The notes below the pieces were generated by a model. That model made no database searches, was not told the DNA's origin, and saw nothing but the letters and a program-made list of their open reading frames with translations. A stretch of DNA of 64,000 bases from contig JARGOC010000014.1 of assembly GCA_029212365.1 (NCBI GenBank), positions 47,871-111,870 on the forward strand. Reading direction: 5' to 3'. The stretch comes from Roseovarius sp. (GTDB taxonomy: Bacteria > Pseudomonadota > Alphaproteobacteria > Rhodobacterales > Rhodobacteraceae). The position numbers and the translations under genes were made by a program. Shown piece after piece: positions 1-7,857 of the stretch; position 1 is the first letter of the stretch, and each line of letters opens with the position of its first letter.

Positions 1-621
1 AATATCGCGGAACCCATCGGGCCAGCCCACTTCGTTGGAGGCCGCCAACACCAGTTTTTTCCCGTCTGCCGTGGAACACAGTTGCAACCGCAGGACAGTG
101 AAGCGGCCCATAGCGCGTGATCTCACCCGTAAAATCGCAGTGTTTTCAGGGCTGTCTGACAAAACCGAGCGCACCGTCCGCCGCACGGCCTCAATATCTT
201 CGGTGTTCACCGGCAGGTCAGCCAGGCGTGATGTGTCGCTCAGCCCCAGCAGGGTTTTGGCAGCACCATTGGTGGCGCGAATGGCGTGTTCACGATCCAG
301 AATAAAGGCGGCAACCCTGTCAAACGGGGCAAGGATACCTTCCAGTTCGTTGGTTTCACCGGTGGTGTCCACGCGGTCCAGAAAGGTGCTGGCGCGTTCA
401 AAATGCCCGGCAATCAGGGGGTCATCCAGCAGGCGCGGGGCCTCAAAATTGGCCTCAGCACGCAGTGGACGCAGCGCACTTTCCCAGTGATCCAACAGGG
501 CTTCGTATCGGGCAGGGTCCAGCGCCACATCATACAAACGGTCAATCGCCGCCTCCCGATCCAGATCGGAGAGCGTTGATTTTAAACCTCTTTTAGACTC
601 TTTACGCGAATTATCGGCCAC
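1..621 (-). CDS. LuxR-type regulator, N-terminal part (runs off the left edge)
   Basis: This frame is open from a GTG at 621 to the window edge, so only the first 207 residues are seen. The N-terminus contains the phrase AIDRLYDVALDPARYEALLD, which I associate with a family of roseobacter helix-turn-helix (LuxR-type) regulators. Residues about 95-180 look like a PAS-type sensor fold (AAFILDREHAIRATNGAA). The DNA-binding domain would lie beyond the edge, so the LuxR assignment is an inference from family resemblance. GTG was chosen because an AGGAAG-like ribosome site lies just before it; an in-frame TTG lies six codons upstream. No partner gene is evident. Confidence 0.55.
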   Translation of the reverse strand, partial: MADNSRKESKRGLKSTLSDLDREAAIDRLYDVALDPARYEALLDHWESALRPLRAEANFEAPRLLDDPLIAGHFERASTFLDRVDTTGETNELEGILAPFDRVAAFILDREHAIRATNGAAKTLLGLSDTSRLADLPVNTEDIEAVRRTVRSVLSDSPENTAILRVRSRAMGRFTVLRLQLCSTADGKKLVLAASNEVGWPDGFRDI

Positions 622-710
622 GACTTCCTGTTCCTTCAACCACCAATGTAGGCATTACGCAGCAGTTTGACAGGTCAGCTGTGTCAAAAGTTAACGATTT
701 CGTGGATTTT

Positions 711-1574
711 TCACGACATTAGGAAAGAAAACCGATCGCGCAATCGTTTCCAACTGTTCACATCCGGGGCCGCCAGCAAATACCCTTCCGTGAGGCCGGC
801 ATTATAATCCGAGCCATCAAGCATCGCCACATGCCCTCCGGCCATCTGGCAAATCAAGACACCGGCAGCGTGATCCCAGGGGTTCATTGTCCCAGAGAGG
901 CAAAAATCCATGTTGCCCTGCGCCAGGGTACGGTATTCGTGGCACGAACAGCGCAACACCTGCGTGCGGCCAAAGTCCGGCAGGGCAGTAGCCATTTCAT
1001 CCTGTTTGTCACGCTCCAGCAGATAGAGGTGAATATACCCCGACATGTCGCTCAGAGCGCCGCCTTTTGAAACGCTCAATCCGCGTTCCGCGCCCACAGC
1101 ACGCACCATGCGCGCAGGTGTGGCCTCATCCGCGATGATCCAGTCATCCATCACCGGGTCATACAAAAGCCCCAGCACCGGTTTGCCAAAGCGTGTCACA
1201 GCGACAATCACGCCAAACAAAGGCAGGCCGTTGGCGAAATTCCATGTGCCGTCAACGGGATCGAGGACAAAGCACAGCTCAGCCTCGGCGATCTTGCCGC
1301 GCAGTTTGTCATCGGCACTGGCCGCTTCCTCTCCGACGATCAACGCATGGGGAAACATCCGTTGCAACCCGCGCGCCAGCATGGCCTCGGTTGCGGTGTC
1401 GGCTTCGGTTACCAGATCGTAACGCCCTGATTTGGTGGAAATATCCTGCATATTCATGTTGCGAAACCTGGGCAGGATCTCGGCCTTGGCGGCGCGCCGC
1501 ACCAGATTGACCAGCGTGCTTTGTTGGGCACGGCTGAGGGGCGCGGAAAGGGGGATGGGCAAGTTGTCACTCAT
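711..1574 (-). CDS. Inositol-monophosphatase family phosphatase
   Basis: The 287-residue protein carries the full metal and substrate signature of the lithium-sensitive phosphatase family: GEE at residues 81-83, the DPVDGT motif at 105-110 and the C-terminal WDHAAG motif at 233-238. These bind the two or three Mg2+ ions that activate water for hydrolysis of a small phosphomonoester. Members act on inositol phosphates, histidinol phosphate, PAP or sugar phosphates, and the sequence alone does not decide which. Length is normal. It lies 64 bp downstream of the ABC permease gene on the same strand and could be read through from it. Cytosolic; no signal peptide. Confidence 0.85.
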   Translation of the reverse strand: MSDNLPIPLSAPLSRAQQSTLVNLVRRAAKAEILPRFRNMNMQDISTKSGRYDLVTEADTATEAMLARGLQRMFPHALIVGEEAASADDKLRGKIAEAELCFVLDPVDGTWNFANGLPLFGVIVAVTRFGKPVLGLLYDPVMDDWIIADEATPARMVRAVGAERGLSVSKGGALSDMSGYIHLYLLERDKQDEMATALPDFGRTQVLRCSCHEYRTLAQGNMDFCLSGTMNPWDHAAGVLICQMAGGHVAMLDGSDYNAGLTEGYLLAAPDVNSWKRLRDRFSFLMS

Positions 1575-1638
1575 GAAACGTTCCTGATCTTAGGTGTTGT
1601 GTTTGATTGCCATCGGGCGTGCTGGCCTGCAACGGATG

Positions 1639-4152
1639 CTATTCGCGTGCGCGCAATATCGCCGCCGGACGCGCCGTGAGTGGCCCCCAGGCAAAGGCAA
1701 GCCCCGCCAGCAAGGTCACGCCCAGCCCCGCGCCGATGATTGCAATTGCTGAGGACCATATCACATCAAAATGCGTCTCAAAAATGTAGTGGCTGACGGC
1801 CCAGCTCCCCAATATACCGCTGCCCAATGCGACAGATCCGGCAACTGCGCCCAACACTGCAGAGCGCCACACAAGGCTGGCCAGAATGCGCGCACGGCTG
1901 GCCCCCAGTGTTTTCAGCACGGCGGCTTCGTACCGGCGGTTCGGCTGATCGGCGGCACTTGCTCCGATCAGCACCAAAAACCCGGTCAGCAAGGTGATAG
2001 AGGCCCCCCATGACACCGCTGAGGCCAACCCGGCCAACATGTCTGACACACGTTCAATCGCATCGCGCACGCGGATGGCGGTGACGTTGGGGTATGTGGT
2101 GGTGATGTCGCGCATCAGCCCGGCTTCGGCATCGGTGTCGGCGTAAACCGTGGCAATGAAGGAATGTGGCGCGGCGTCCAGTGCACTTGGGTTCATCACC
2201 ATGACAAACCCCATGCCCGCTGTGGAAAAATCCACTGAGCGCAAAGATGTCAGTGTCGCTGTGATGTCGCGCCCAAGGATGTTGATCGTCAGAGTATCCC
2301 CAAGGTGCAGCCCCATTTCCTCGGCGGATTCGGCTGAGAAACTGACCTGCGGCGGGCCGTCATAATCGGCGCTCCACCATGTGCCTGCGGTTACTTTGCC
2401 ACGGCTTGGCGGGGCGGCGGCATAGCTGATCCCGCGATCGCCATTCAGCACCCAATGATCCCCGGCCACATCGCGTGCGGGTTGACCGTTGATTTGGGTT
2501 ATGATCCCGCGCAACATCGGCGCGCTGTCTAAACGGCTGACACTTTGGTCGCCCTCAACCCGGTGCAAAAACCCCGGCATCTGGTCTTTTTGCAAATCAA
2601 CAAAGAAGAACGACGGCGCTTTGCCCGGCAGGTCGCGGGCGATGGCGCCGCGCAGGTTGCCGTCAATCTGACCGACTGTGGCCAACACGCTCAGCCCTAG
2701 CCCAAGCGAGAGCAACACCGGCCCCACAGTGGTGCCCGGTCCGCCGATGGCCGCCAAGGCCCAGCCCAAGGCCGGGCGATGTCGCCCCACCCGGCGCAAC
2801 CGGCGCGCCAACGCGCGCACTGCGCGGGCTGCCAATGACAGCACCGCTAGGGCTATGACAATGCCGCCCGCTGCCCAGAAGGTCAGGGTTGGATTGCCGT
2901 TGAACCAGGCGGCGATACCCAACAGGGTGGCCAGCAGCAGTGCGCTCGCCACCAGATAAGGCCACCGCGGCAAAATTGGCGCACTCTCCAGTGCATCCCG
3001 AAAGAGCATAGCAGCGCGGATATCTTCGGTGCGTGCCAGTGGCCAAAGGGTAAAGATCAGCACGGTCAGCGCACTGTAAATTGCCGCCTCCAGCATCGGG
3101 GCGGGATAGGGGGCAAAGATGGCCGGCACTGGCAGCTGTGCGTCGATCACCGGGCTGAGCATCAACGTGCCGCCCACACCCAACGCCAAGCCGACAAGGA
3201 TGCCCACGACTGCCAGAGCTGCGACCTGCAACAGATAGGTCAGGAAAATCACCCGGCGGCTGGCCCCGATGGTGCGCAAGGTGGCAATCGTGCGGCTTTT
3301 GCCTGCCAGATAGCCCCGCAACGCCGCCGAAATGCCCACACCGCCCACCGCCAAACCCGACAGGCCCACCAACACCAGAAACGCGCCCAAGCGATCCACA
3401 AACAATGTCACCCCCGGCGCGCCATTGCGGGCATCCCGCCAACGCATCCCGCTGTTTTCAAACTGTTGTTCGGCTTTGGACTCCATATCCGCCAAATTTG
3501 TGCCGGGCGGTAAATCCAACCGGTAGCGGGTGGAATACAATGTTCCTGGGGCCAGCAATCCCGATCCCAGAAGGGCTGCGCGTTGTACAATTGTGCGTGG
3601 CCCAAGGCCAAACCCTGCGGTGGCGTTGTCAGGTTCAAACATGAGGGCAGCAGTCAGCTGAAAGTCTTGTGTGCCAAGTGAAAACTGATCTCCGATCTCA
3701 AGCCCCAATTGCGCCATCAACGCCGGGTCCATGACCGCGCCGGGCAATCCCCCTGTTGTGAGCGCCTCGGCTATGGGCATGTCAGGGTCCAGCTTGACGG
3801 CCCCCACCAATGGATAGGCGTCATCAACCGCCTTTACCTGTGTTAACGCACGCGCATCGCCAACAACGGCCATGGAACGGAAATCGGCAACTTCTGATAG
3901 CGCCTCAGAGACCTCGTGCATCCACGCCAGCTCGGTTTCATCGGCAAAACGATAGGTCAGTTCCAGCTCGGCATCGCCCCCCAGCAAAGCGGCACCCTGC
4001 GCGGCCAGCCCTGCCTGAATGCTATCACGCACCGTCCCGATTGCAGCGATCGCAGCAACACCAAGGATCACACAGGCCAGAAAGATGCGAAACCCCGCCA
4101 GCCCACCGCGCAGTTCGCGCCGTGCCAGCCGGGTGGCTTGTGACAGGCTCAT
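1639..4152 (-). CDS. ABC transporter permease, FtsX/YbbP family
   Basis: This 837-residue membrane protein has an N-terminal transmembrane anchor, a large periplasmic domain, three helices, a central pair of hydrophobic segments, a second periplasmic domain and a C-terminal three-helix FtsX domain. That is the duplicated arrangement of YbbP-type permeases. ATG at 4152 was chosen because it overlaps the TGA of the upstream ATPase gene (ATGA), which indicates translational coupling; a longer frame would start inside that gene. With the ATPase it should form a type VII-like ABC complex acting on lipids, lipoproteins or periplasmic substrates. Its placement beside tesA matches the ybbA-ybbP-tesA order of enterobacteria. 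Confidence 0.85.
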   Translation of the reverse strand: MSLSQATRLARRELRGGLAGFRIFLACVILGVAAIAAIGTVRDSIQAGLAAQGAALLGGDAELELTYRFADETELAWMHEVSEALSEVADFRSMAVVGDARALTQVKAVDDAYPLVGAVKLDPDMPIAEALTTGGLPGAVMDPALMAQLGLEIGDQFSLGTQDFQLTAALMFEPDNATAGFGLGPRTIVQRAALLGSGLLAPGTLYSTRYRLDLPPGTNLADMESKAEQQFENSGMRWRDARNGAPGVTLFVDRLGAFLVLVGLSGLAVGGVGISAALRGYLAGKSRTIATLRTIGASRRVIFLTYLLQVAALAVVGILVGLALGVGGTLMLSPVIDAQLPVPAIFAPYPAPMLEAAIYSALTVLIFTLWPLARTEDIRAAMLFRDALESAPILPRWPYLVASALLLATLLGIAAWFNGNPTLTFWAAGGIVIALAVLSLAARAVRALARRLRRVGRHRPALGWALAAIGGPGTTVGPVLLSLGLGLSVLATVGQIDGNLRGAIARDLPGKAPSFFFVDLQKDQMPGFLHRVEGDQSVSRLDSAPMLRGIITQINGQPARDVAGDHWVLNGDRGISYAAAPPSRGKVTAGTWWSADYDGPPQVSFSAESAEEMGLHLGDTLTINILGRDITATLTSLRSVDFSTAGMGFVMVMNPSALDAAPHSFIATVYADTDAEAGLMRDITTTYPNVTAIRVRDAIERVSDMLAGLASAVSWGASITLLTGFLVLIGASAADQPNRRYEAAVLKTLGASRARILASLVWRSAVLGAVAGSVALGSGILGSWAVSHYIFETHFDVIWSSAIAIIGAGLGVTLLAGLAFAWGPLTARPAAILRARE

Positions 4153-4832
4153 GCCGCCTCGCTGGTGACAATGCATCCGTCACGCAGCTGGATCACCCGG
4201 TCACAGCGCTGCGCCAGCGCCGGATCATGCGTGACCAACACCAGCGTAGAGCCATGGCGTGCGCGCAGATCAAACAACAGGTCCACAATGGTGGCCCCAT
4301 TGGCGCTGTCCAGATTTCCCGTAGGCTCATCCGCCAGCACAATATCCGGGCAGGGGGCAGCGGCACGGGCCAAGGCCACTCGCTGCTGTTCGCCGCCCGA
4401 CAATTGCGCCGGGTAATGATCCAGCCGATGCGCCAGCCCGACGGCTGTCAGCTCTTCTTGTGCCCGCTCAAAGGCATCGCTCTGACCGGCCAGTTCCAGA
4501 GGCGTGGCGACATTTTCCAGTGCGGTCATGGTCGGGATCAGATGAAAGCTCTGAAACACCACACCAAAGTGGTTGCGCCGCATCGTGGCCAGTTGATCTT
4601 CGGACAGTGCTCCCAGATCATGCCCCAGTGCTTTTACAGTGCCGCCTGTGGCGCGCTCCAGCCCGCCCATCAACATCAACAACGATGATTTGCCTGATCC
4701 CGATGGGCCGATCAGGGCCAATGTCTCGCCCTTATGGACATCCAGCGTGATGCCCTTAAGTATCTCAACAGATCCTGCATTGCCGTTCAGTGATAATTTG
4801 GCGGCACAAAGAGAGAGTTGAGGAGTGGTCAT
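4149..4832 (-). CDS. ABC transporter ATP-binding protein, YbbA/LolD type
   Basis: The protein has 227 residues with Walker A GPSGSGKSS at 42-50, signature LSGGEQQ at 144-150 and Walker B DIVLADEP at 163-170, the form typical of LolD/YbbA/MacB ATPases. It would energise the FtsX-type permease encoded immediately downstream with a 4-bp overlap. The start ATG at 4832 gives the usual family N-terminus. A longer frame reaching 4949 would run through the divergent esterase gene and has no family-like sequence. Remarkably, the start codon overlaps that of tesA on the opposite strand (shared CATG), so each gene's upstream control region lies inside the other gene. Confidence 0.88.
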   Translation of the reverse strand: MTTPQLSLCAAKLSLNGNAGSVEILKGITLDVHKGETLALIGPSGSGKSSLLMLMGGLERATGGTVKALGHDLGALSEDQLATMRRNHFGVVFQSFHLIPTMTALENVATPLELAGQSDAFERAQEELTAVGLAHRLDHYPAQLSGGEQQRVALARAAAPCPDIVLADEPTGNLDSANGATIVDLLFDLRARHGSTLVLVTHDPALAQRCDRVIQLRDGCIVTSEAA

Positions 4833-5508
4833 GAAATTCAGCCGTATTGTAAAGGACTCCCCCTCATATGGTGTGGCCTCGGTGCTGGGCAAGGCGCTGG
4901 CGCTTATTCTTTGCCTTTCATCCCCTGCGATGGCCGGACAAGTGACCATTTTGGCGCTGGGCGACAGCCTGACCCAAGGGTACGGCCTGCCGCGTCAAGA
5001 TGGGCTGGTGCCGCAATTACAGGCCTGGCTTGAGGCCGAGGGCGAAGATGTGACGCTGATAAATGGCGGCGTTTCGGGAGACACAACAGCCGGAGGTGCC
5101 CGCCGCGTGGAGTGGAGCCTGACACCTGATGTGGATGTCATGATAGTCATCCTGGGCGGGAATGATCTGCTGCGTGGGATTGATCCGGCAATTACGCGGC
5201 GCAACCTTGATGAAATCCTACAGGTGGCCGCCACCAAAGAGGTGCCTGTATTGCTGGTTGGGCTGCGCGCGCATGACAATTATGGCCCGGCGTATAAGGC
5301 GGAATTTGATGCGCTTTACCCGGATTTGGCAAAGGCGCATGCTGTGCAGTTTTTCCCATATTTCTTTGAGGGTTTGGGGCCGGGTAGCCCCGAGAGCTTT
5401 CTGCCCTATTTCCAGCGTGACGCGATACATCCCAACGCCGATGGCGTGCGCCTGATCGTCAGGGCGCTTGGCCCGGCCGTGCAAGATCTGATCCAGACGA
5501 TCCGATGA
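4831..5508 (+). CDS. tesA: GDSL-family arylesterase/lysophospholipase TesA
   Basis: The 225-residue precursor belongs to the SGNH hydrolases. Nucleophile Ser46 lies in GDSL (44-47), the oxyanion GGND at 109-112, and the catalytic Asp197/His200 pair in DAIH. A Sec signal peptide with a hydrophobic core at about 15-33 ends near AMA35, so the enzyme is periplasmic. The family cleaves aryl esters, thioesters and lysophospholipids. ATG at 4831 is preceded by AGGAG six bases upstream, which fixes the start. It is divergent from the ybbA/ybbP-like pair, the same arrangement as in E. coli. Confidence 0.9.
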   Translation: MKFSRIVKDSPSYGVASVLGKALALILCLSSPAMAGQVTILALGDSLTQGYGLPRQDGLVPQLQAWLEAEGEDVTLINGGVSGDTTAGGARRVEWSLTPDVDVMIVILGGNDLLRGIDPAITRRNLDEILQVAATKEVPVLLVGLRAHDNYGPAYKAEFDALYPDLAKAHAVQFFPYFFEGLGPGSPESFLPYFQRDAIHPNADGVRLIVRALGPAVQDLIQTIR

Positions 5509-5550
5509 CTGGCCTGTCTTCCAACACTATTTCATCCAACACTATGACGT

Positions 5551-5576
5551 AAAAAAGGGCCCGCAATGGGGCCCTT
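5551..5576 (-). terminator. Rho-independent terminator of the cold-shock gene
   Basis: On the minus strand an 8-bp stem AAGGGCCC/GGGCCCTT with a 6-base loop is followed by six T residues, 37 bp after the cspA-like stop codon. Read from the other side it could also slow transcription leaving tesA, but there it lacks a T-run. Confidence 0.85.
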
Positions 5577-5612
5577 CCTCAACCTTATGACGTGGGCCTT
5601 TAGGCCAGGCGA

Positions 5613-5819
5613 TTAAGCCAGTGCGATGTTGATCGCAGCTTCGCGGCCATCACGGCCGTCTTCAACGTCGAAGGTCACTTTTTGATCATCAGCAAGGCCG
5701 GTCAGCCCTGAACGTTCAACCGCAGAAATGTGTACAAACACATCCTTGCCGCCGCTTTCAGGTGCGATAAAGCCAAAGCCTTTTGTTGCGTTAAACCATT
5801 TTACGGTGCCATTGGCCAT
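5613..5819 (-). CDS. Cold-shock protein, CspA family
   Basis: A 68-residue single cold-shock domain with both nucleic-acid-binding motifs, KGFGFI (RNP1) and VFVHIS (RNP2). It binds single-stranded RNA and DNA and relieves RNA secondary structure during cold or growth transitions. Several paralogues usually occur per genome, so no numbered symbol is given. An AGGAGAC-type ribosome site lies just upstream. The 168 bp between its start and the preceding terminator leave room for the long 5' leader that often controls such genes, but I cannot demonstrate a thermosensor. Confidence 0.93.
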   Translation of the reverse strand: MANGTVKWFNATKGFGFIAPESGGKDVFVHISAVERSGLTGLADDQKVTFDVEDGRDGREAAINIALA

Positions 5820-5987
5820 TCCGTAGTCTCCTTTGGTGTGCTGCCCGCGGAAGTGCGGCAGGTCGGCTAGGTCAGAACAAGATCGAAGTACTGAGCCGTT
5901 GAAAGGAGCAGATGGTCGATAGTGGTAACGTCGCAGAGGTCATATGGCAGTTCTGAACAGTTTTTTCAAGTATTTGCTCAGAAGGTC

Positions 5988-6015
5988 AAAAAACGGGCGC
6001 CTCAATATGCGCCCG
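5988..6015 (-). terminator. Rho-independent terminator after the L,D-transpeptidase gene
   Basis: On the minus strand a 7-bp GC stem (CGGGCGC/GCGCCCG, 8-base loop) is followed by a run of six T residues, 33 bp after the stop codon of the transpeptidase gene. Confidence 0.88.
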
Positions 6016-6047
6016 CTTGATTGTCACGCTTTGGACGTTCTGTGAAT

Positions 6048-6602
6048 TTACAGAACTGTCACAACGGCGCCCATCGGCACTCTTTCGTACAGATCAATCA
6101 CATGGTCATTGATCATCCGGATACAGCCGTTTGACACAGACCGACCGATAGACCGCGGTGATGTGGTGCCATGGATACGGAAATATGTGTCACGCCCGTT
6201 CTGGAAAAGATAGAGAGCGCGCGCGCCCAGCGGATTGCGCGGGCCACCTGGCTGGACATAATCATTGTCGATGAACTTGCCATAGTTGTGCGGTTCACGT
6301 TTGATCATTTCGTTGGTCGGACGCCAGGTTGGCCATTTCTTTTTGGCACCAATTTCGGCTTTGCCCGTGAATTCCAGACCAGCTTTGCCTACGCCAACGC
6401 CATATCGGCGGGCGACTCCTGGTTCGGTGATCAGATACAGAAAATGCGCGCGCGGCAGAATCAATAGCTGTCCCGGTTCATACAGGGTGCTGATCTGCAC
6501 GTCTTGCGGAACGAATTTTGGGTCAACTTCAAAGGCTTGCGCAGCGGCTGGCAGGGCGGTTGCGGCCAGTCCGGTTGCCAAAAGTTTACGGCGGTTCATC
6601 AT
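6048..6602 (-). CDS. Exported L,D-transpeptidase (YkuD domain)
   Basis: The 184-residue precursor begins with a twin-arginine or Sec-like leader (NRRKLLATGLAATALPAAAQA). Its C-terminal YkuD catalytic motif has His144 and the nucleophile Cys160 in SNGCIRM. Enzymes of this family make 3-3 crosslinks in peptidoglycan or attach proteins to it in the periplasm. Length fits the small ErfK/YbiS group without a LysM domain. Two adjacent ATG codons at 6602 and 6599 could start it; the second gives the more usual leader. It stands alone with its own terminator. Confidence 0.9.
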   Translation of the reverse strand: MMNRRKLLATGLAATALPAAAQAFEVDPKFVPQDVQISTLYEPGQLLILPRAHFLYLITEPGVARRYGVGVGKAGLEFTGKAEIGAKKKWPTWRPTNEMIKREPHNYGKFIDNDYVQPGGPRNPLGARALYLFQNGRDTYFRIHGTTSPRSIGRSVSNGCIRMINDHVIDLYERVPMGAVVTVL

Positions 6603-6724
6603 ACGTGTGGTCCCCTCATACTATACTCTCACGCATAATCTGCCACGTTTGCGGTGCAAAATCAAAAACTGGTGAGGTCGAGAACCTGTGACTTATTGGC
6701 ACCGCTCTACGCAAGCCGCCCAAG

Positions 6725-6943
6725 TCAGGCCTTTTGCAAGTCGCTTGGCTTTGCAGAATTCGCAGTCTCAGAGACCGAGCGTTTGGTCAAAATAGCGACG
6801 ACAATCAGCAAGGCAGCTACGAACGCGCCGACGCAGAAATAGACCTGCGTCGCGCCCCAAAGGCTCAGACCAAACAGCACCATGCCAAACAGGGCCGAAA
6901 GGGTTCCGGAAATCGCGCCTAAAATGAATGCAACTGGTGCCAT
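6725..6943 (-). CDS. Small membrane protein, unknown function
   Basis: A 72-residue protein with two predicted transmembrane helices (about residues 5-27 and 33-53) and a short polar C-terminal tail. A GGAGGCAAAA-type ribosome site precedes the ATG. I do not recognise the family. The hydrophobic pattern and good initiation context support a real gene, although similar-sized frames occur by chance. No neighbour suggests a role. Confidence 0.55.
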   Translation of the reverse strand: MAPVAFILGAISGTLSALFGMVLFGLSLWGATQVYFCVGAFVAALLIVVAILTKRSVSETANSAKPSDLQKA

Positions 6944-7265
6944 AACTATTTTGCCTCCCGCGTATTTGCTTTGCTAATTCACTTAGAGTTAGCAAATAGG
7001 GCGGGAATGGGGCAGAGGCGGCGCAATTTTGTGGAAAAATTGACATAAGATTGGCGGGAAGTTGCCGGGGAGATTGCAGCCTAAAGGCGACTAATCTTGT
7101 ATTTATCTATGTTATTAAAGGGTTAACCTGAGTGACTGGAGGTTTTCCAATAGCGCCGTTTGTTCATTTCATATGGGCTTTTCAGAGGCGAAGACCACAT
7201 TCTACCAAGTGCTTTGCGGGTTTTTCAAAACACTTTGTTAACCAACATGTCTGCATGATGGCGGC

Positions 7266-7820
7266 ATGTCTTGCTATTTTCGCCCCCGCATTCCTGGTGC
7301 TTCTGTGTATTTCACTGTTACACTTGCACGACAGGGAAGTCATCTTCTGACAGATGAGATCACTCGCCTTCGCGCGGCTGTCCGCCAAACCATGCGTGAA
7401 CGCCCTTTTTACATTGATGCAATGGTCGTCCTGCCGGATCACATCCACGCTGTGTGGACATTGCCTGAGGGTGATAGCGATTATTCTGTTCGTTGGGGCG
7501 CCATCAAAGCACGGTTTACCCGAAGCCTGCGCGATGATTGTAAGGTGGGGTTTAACCCCTCCATGGCAAAAGAACTGGGATGCGCGGTGGGATGGAATCC
7601 CACCCTACACAGATCACCAAGTAAACAAATAAAAGGGGATGGGGGCATCTGGCAGCGTAGGTTTTGGGAACATCATGTTCGAAACCAAACGGAAATGCAG
7701 GTTTTGATACATCACTGTCATTCCAACCCCGTGAAACACGGGCTGGTCAAAGACGAAAAAGACTGGCCGTATTCATCCATTCACCGCGCCGCACATTCAA
7801 AGCATTACGACCACGCGTAG
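7266..7820 (+). CDS. REP-associated tyrosine transposase (RAYT), probably inactive
   Basis: The 184-residue protein matches the Y1/HUH single-strand transposase family associated with REP elements: RPRIPGASVYFTVTL near the start, the metal-binding HIH at 59-61, the WQRRFWEHH block at 129-137 and the C-terminal NPVKHG block. The catalytic tyrosine normally lies four residues before NPVKHG; here that position (residue 150, codon CAC at 7713) is histidine, so strand cleavage is probably lost. Two REP palindromes lie inside the coding sequence and one directly follows it. RAYTs are single-copy domesticated enzymes that disperse REPs. Assignment rests on motif recognition. Confidence 0.85.
   Translation: MSCYFRPRIPGASVYFTVTLARQGSHLLTDEITRLRAAVRQTMRERPFYIDAMVVLPDHIHAVWTLPEGDSDYSVRWGAIKARFTRSLRDDCKVGFNPSMAKELGCAVGWNPTLHRSPSKQIKGDGGIWQRRFWEHHVRNQTEMQVLIHHCHSNPVKHGLVKDEKDWPYSSIHRAAHSKHYDHA
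7543..7560 (+). repeat. REP-like palindrome 1 (inside RAYT gene)
   Basis: GTAAGGTGGGGTTTAACCCC forms a short hairpin and resembles the REP after the gene, with a GTAA variant of the GTAG foot. It encodes the residues KVGFNP of the transposase. Confidence 0.5.
7584..7608 (-). repeat. REP-like palindrome 2 (inside RAYT gene)
   Basis: Read on the minus strand it is GTAGGG followed by an 8-bp stem GGTGGGAT/ATCCCACC with a three-base loop. It has the GTAG foot typical of REP elements and is inverted relative to REP 3. It encodes VGWNPTL of the transposase. Confidence 0.6.
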
Positions 7821-7840
7821 GGTGGGGTTTCACCCCACCA
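7816..7840 (+). repeat. REP-like palindrome 3 (just after RAYT gene)
   Basis: GTAG foot followed by a 7-bp stem GGTGGGG/CCCCACC with a TTTCA loop, spanning the RAYT stop codon region. Together with REP 2 it forms an inverted pair, as in bacterial interspersed mosaic elements. Confidence 0.7.
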
Positions 7841-7857
7841 GCCAACACCATCGTTCC

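Noticed and set aside
3810..4688. Long open frame (292 codons) on the plus strand across the ABC permease/ATPase genes
   Set aside because: It is antisense to two genes with full family motifs, and its product is low-complexity His/Arg/Gln-rich, as expected from a GC-rich shadow frame.
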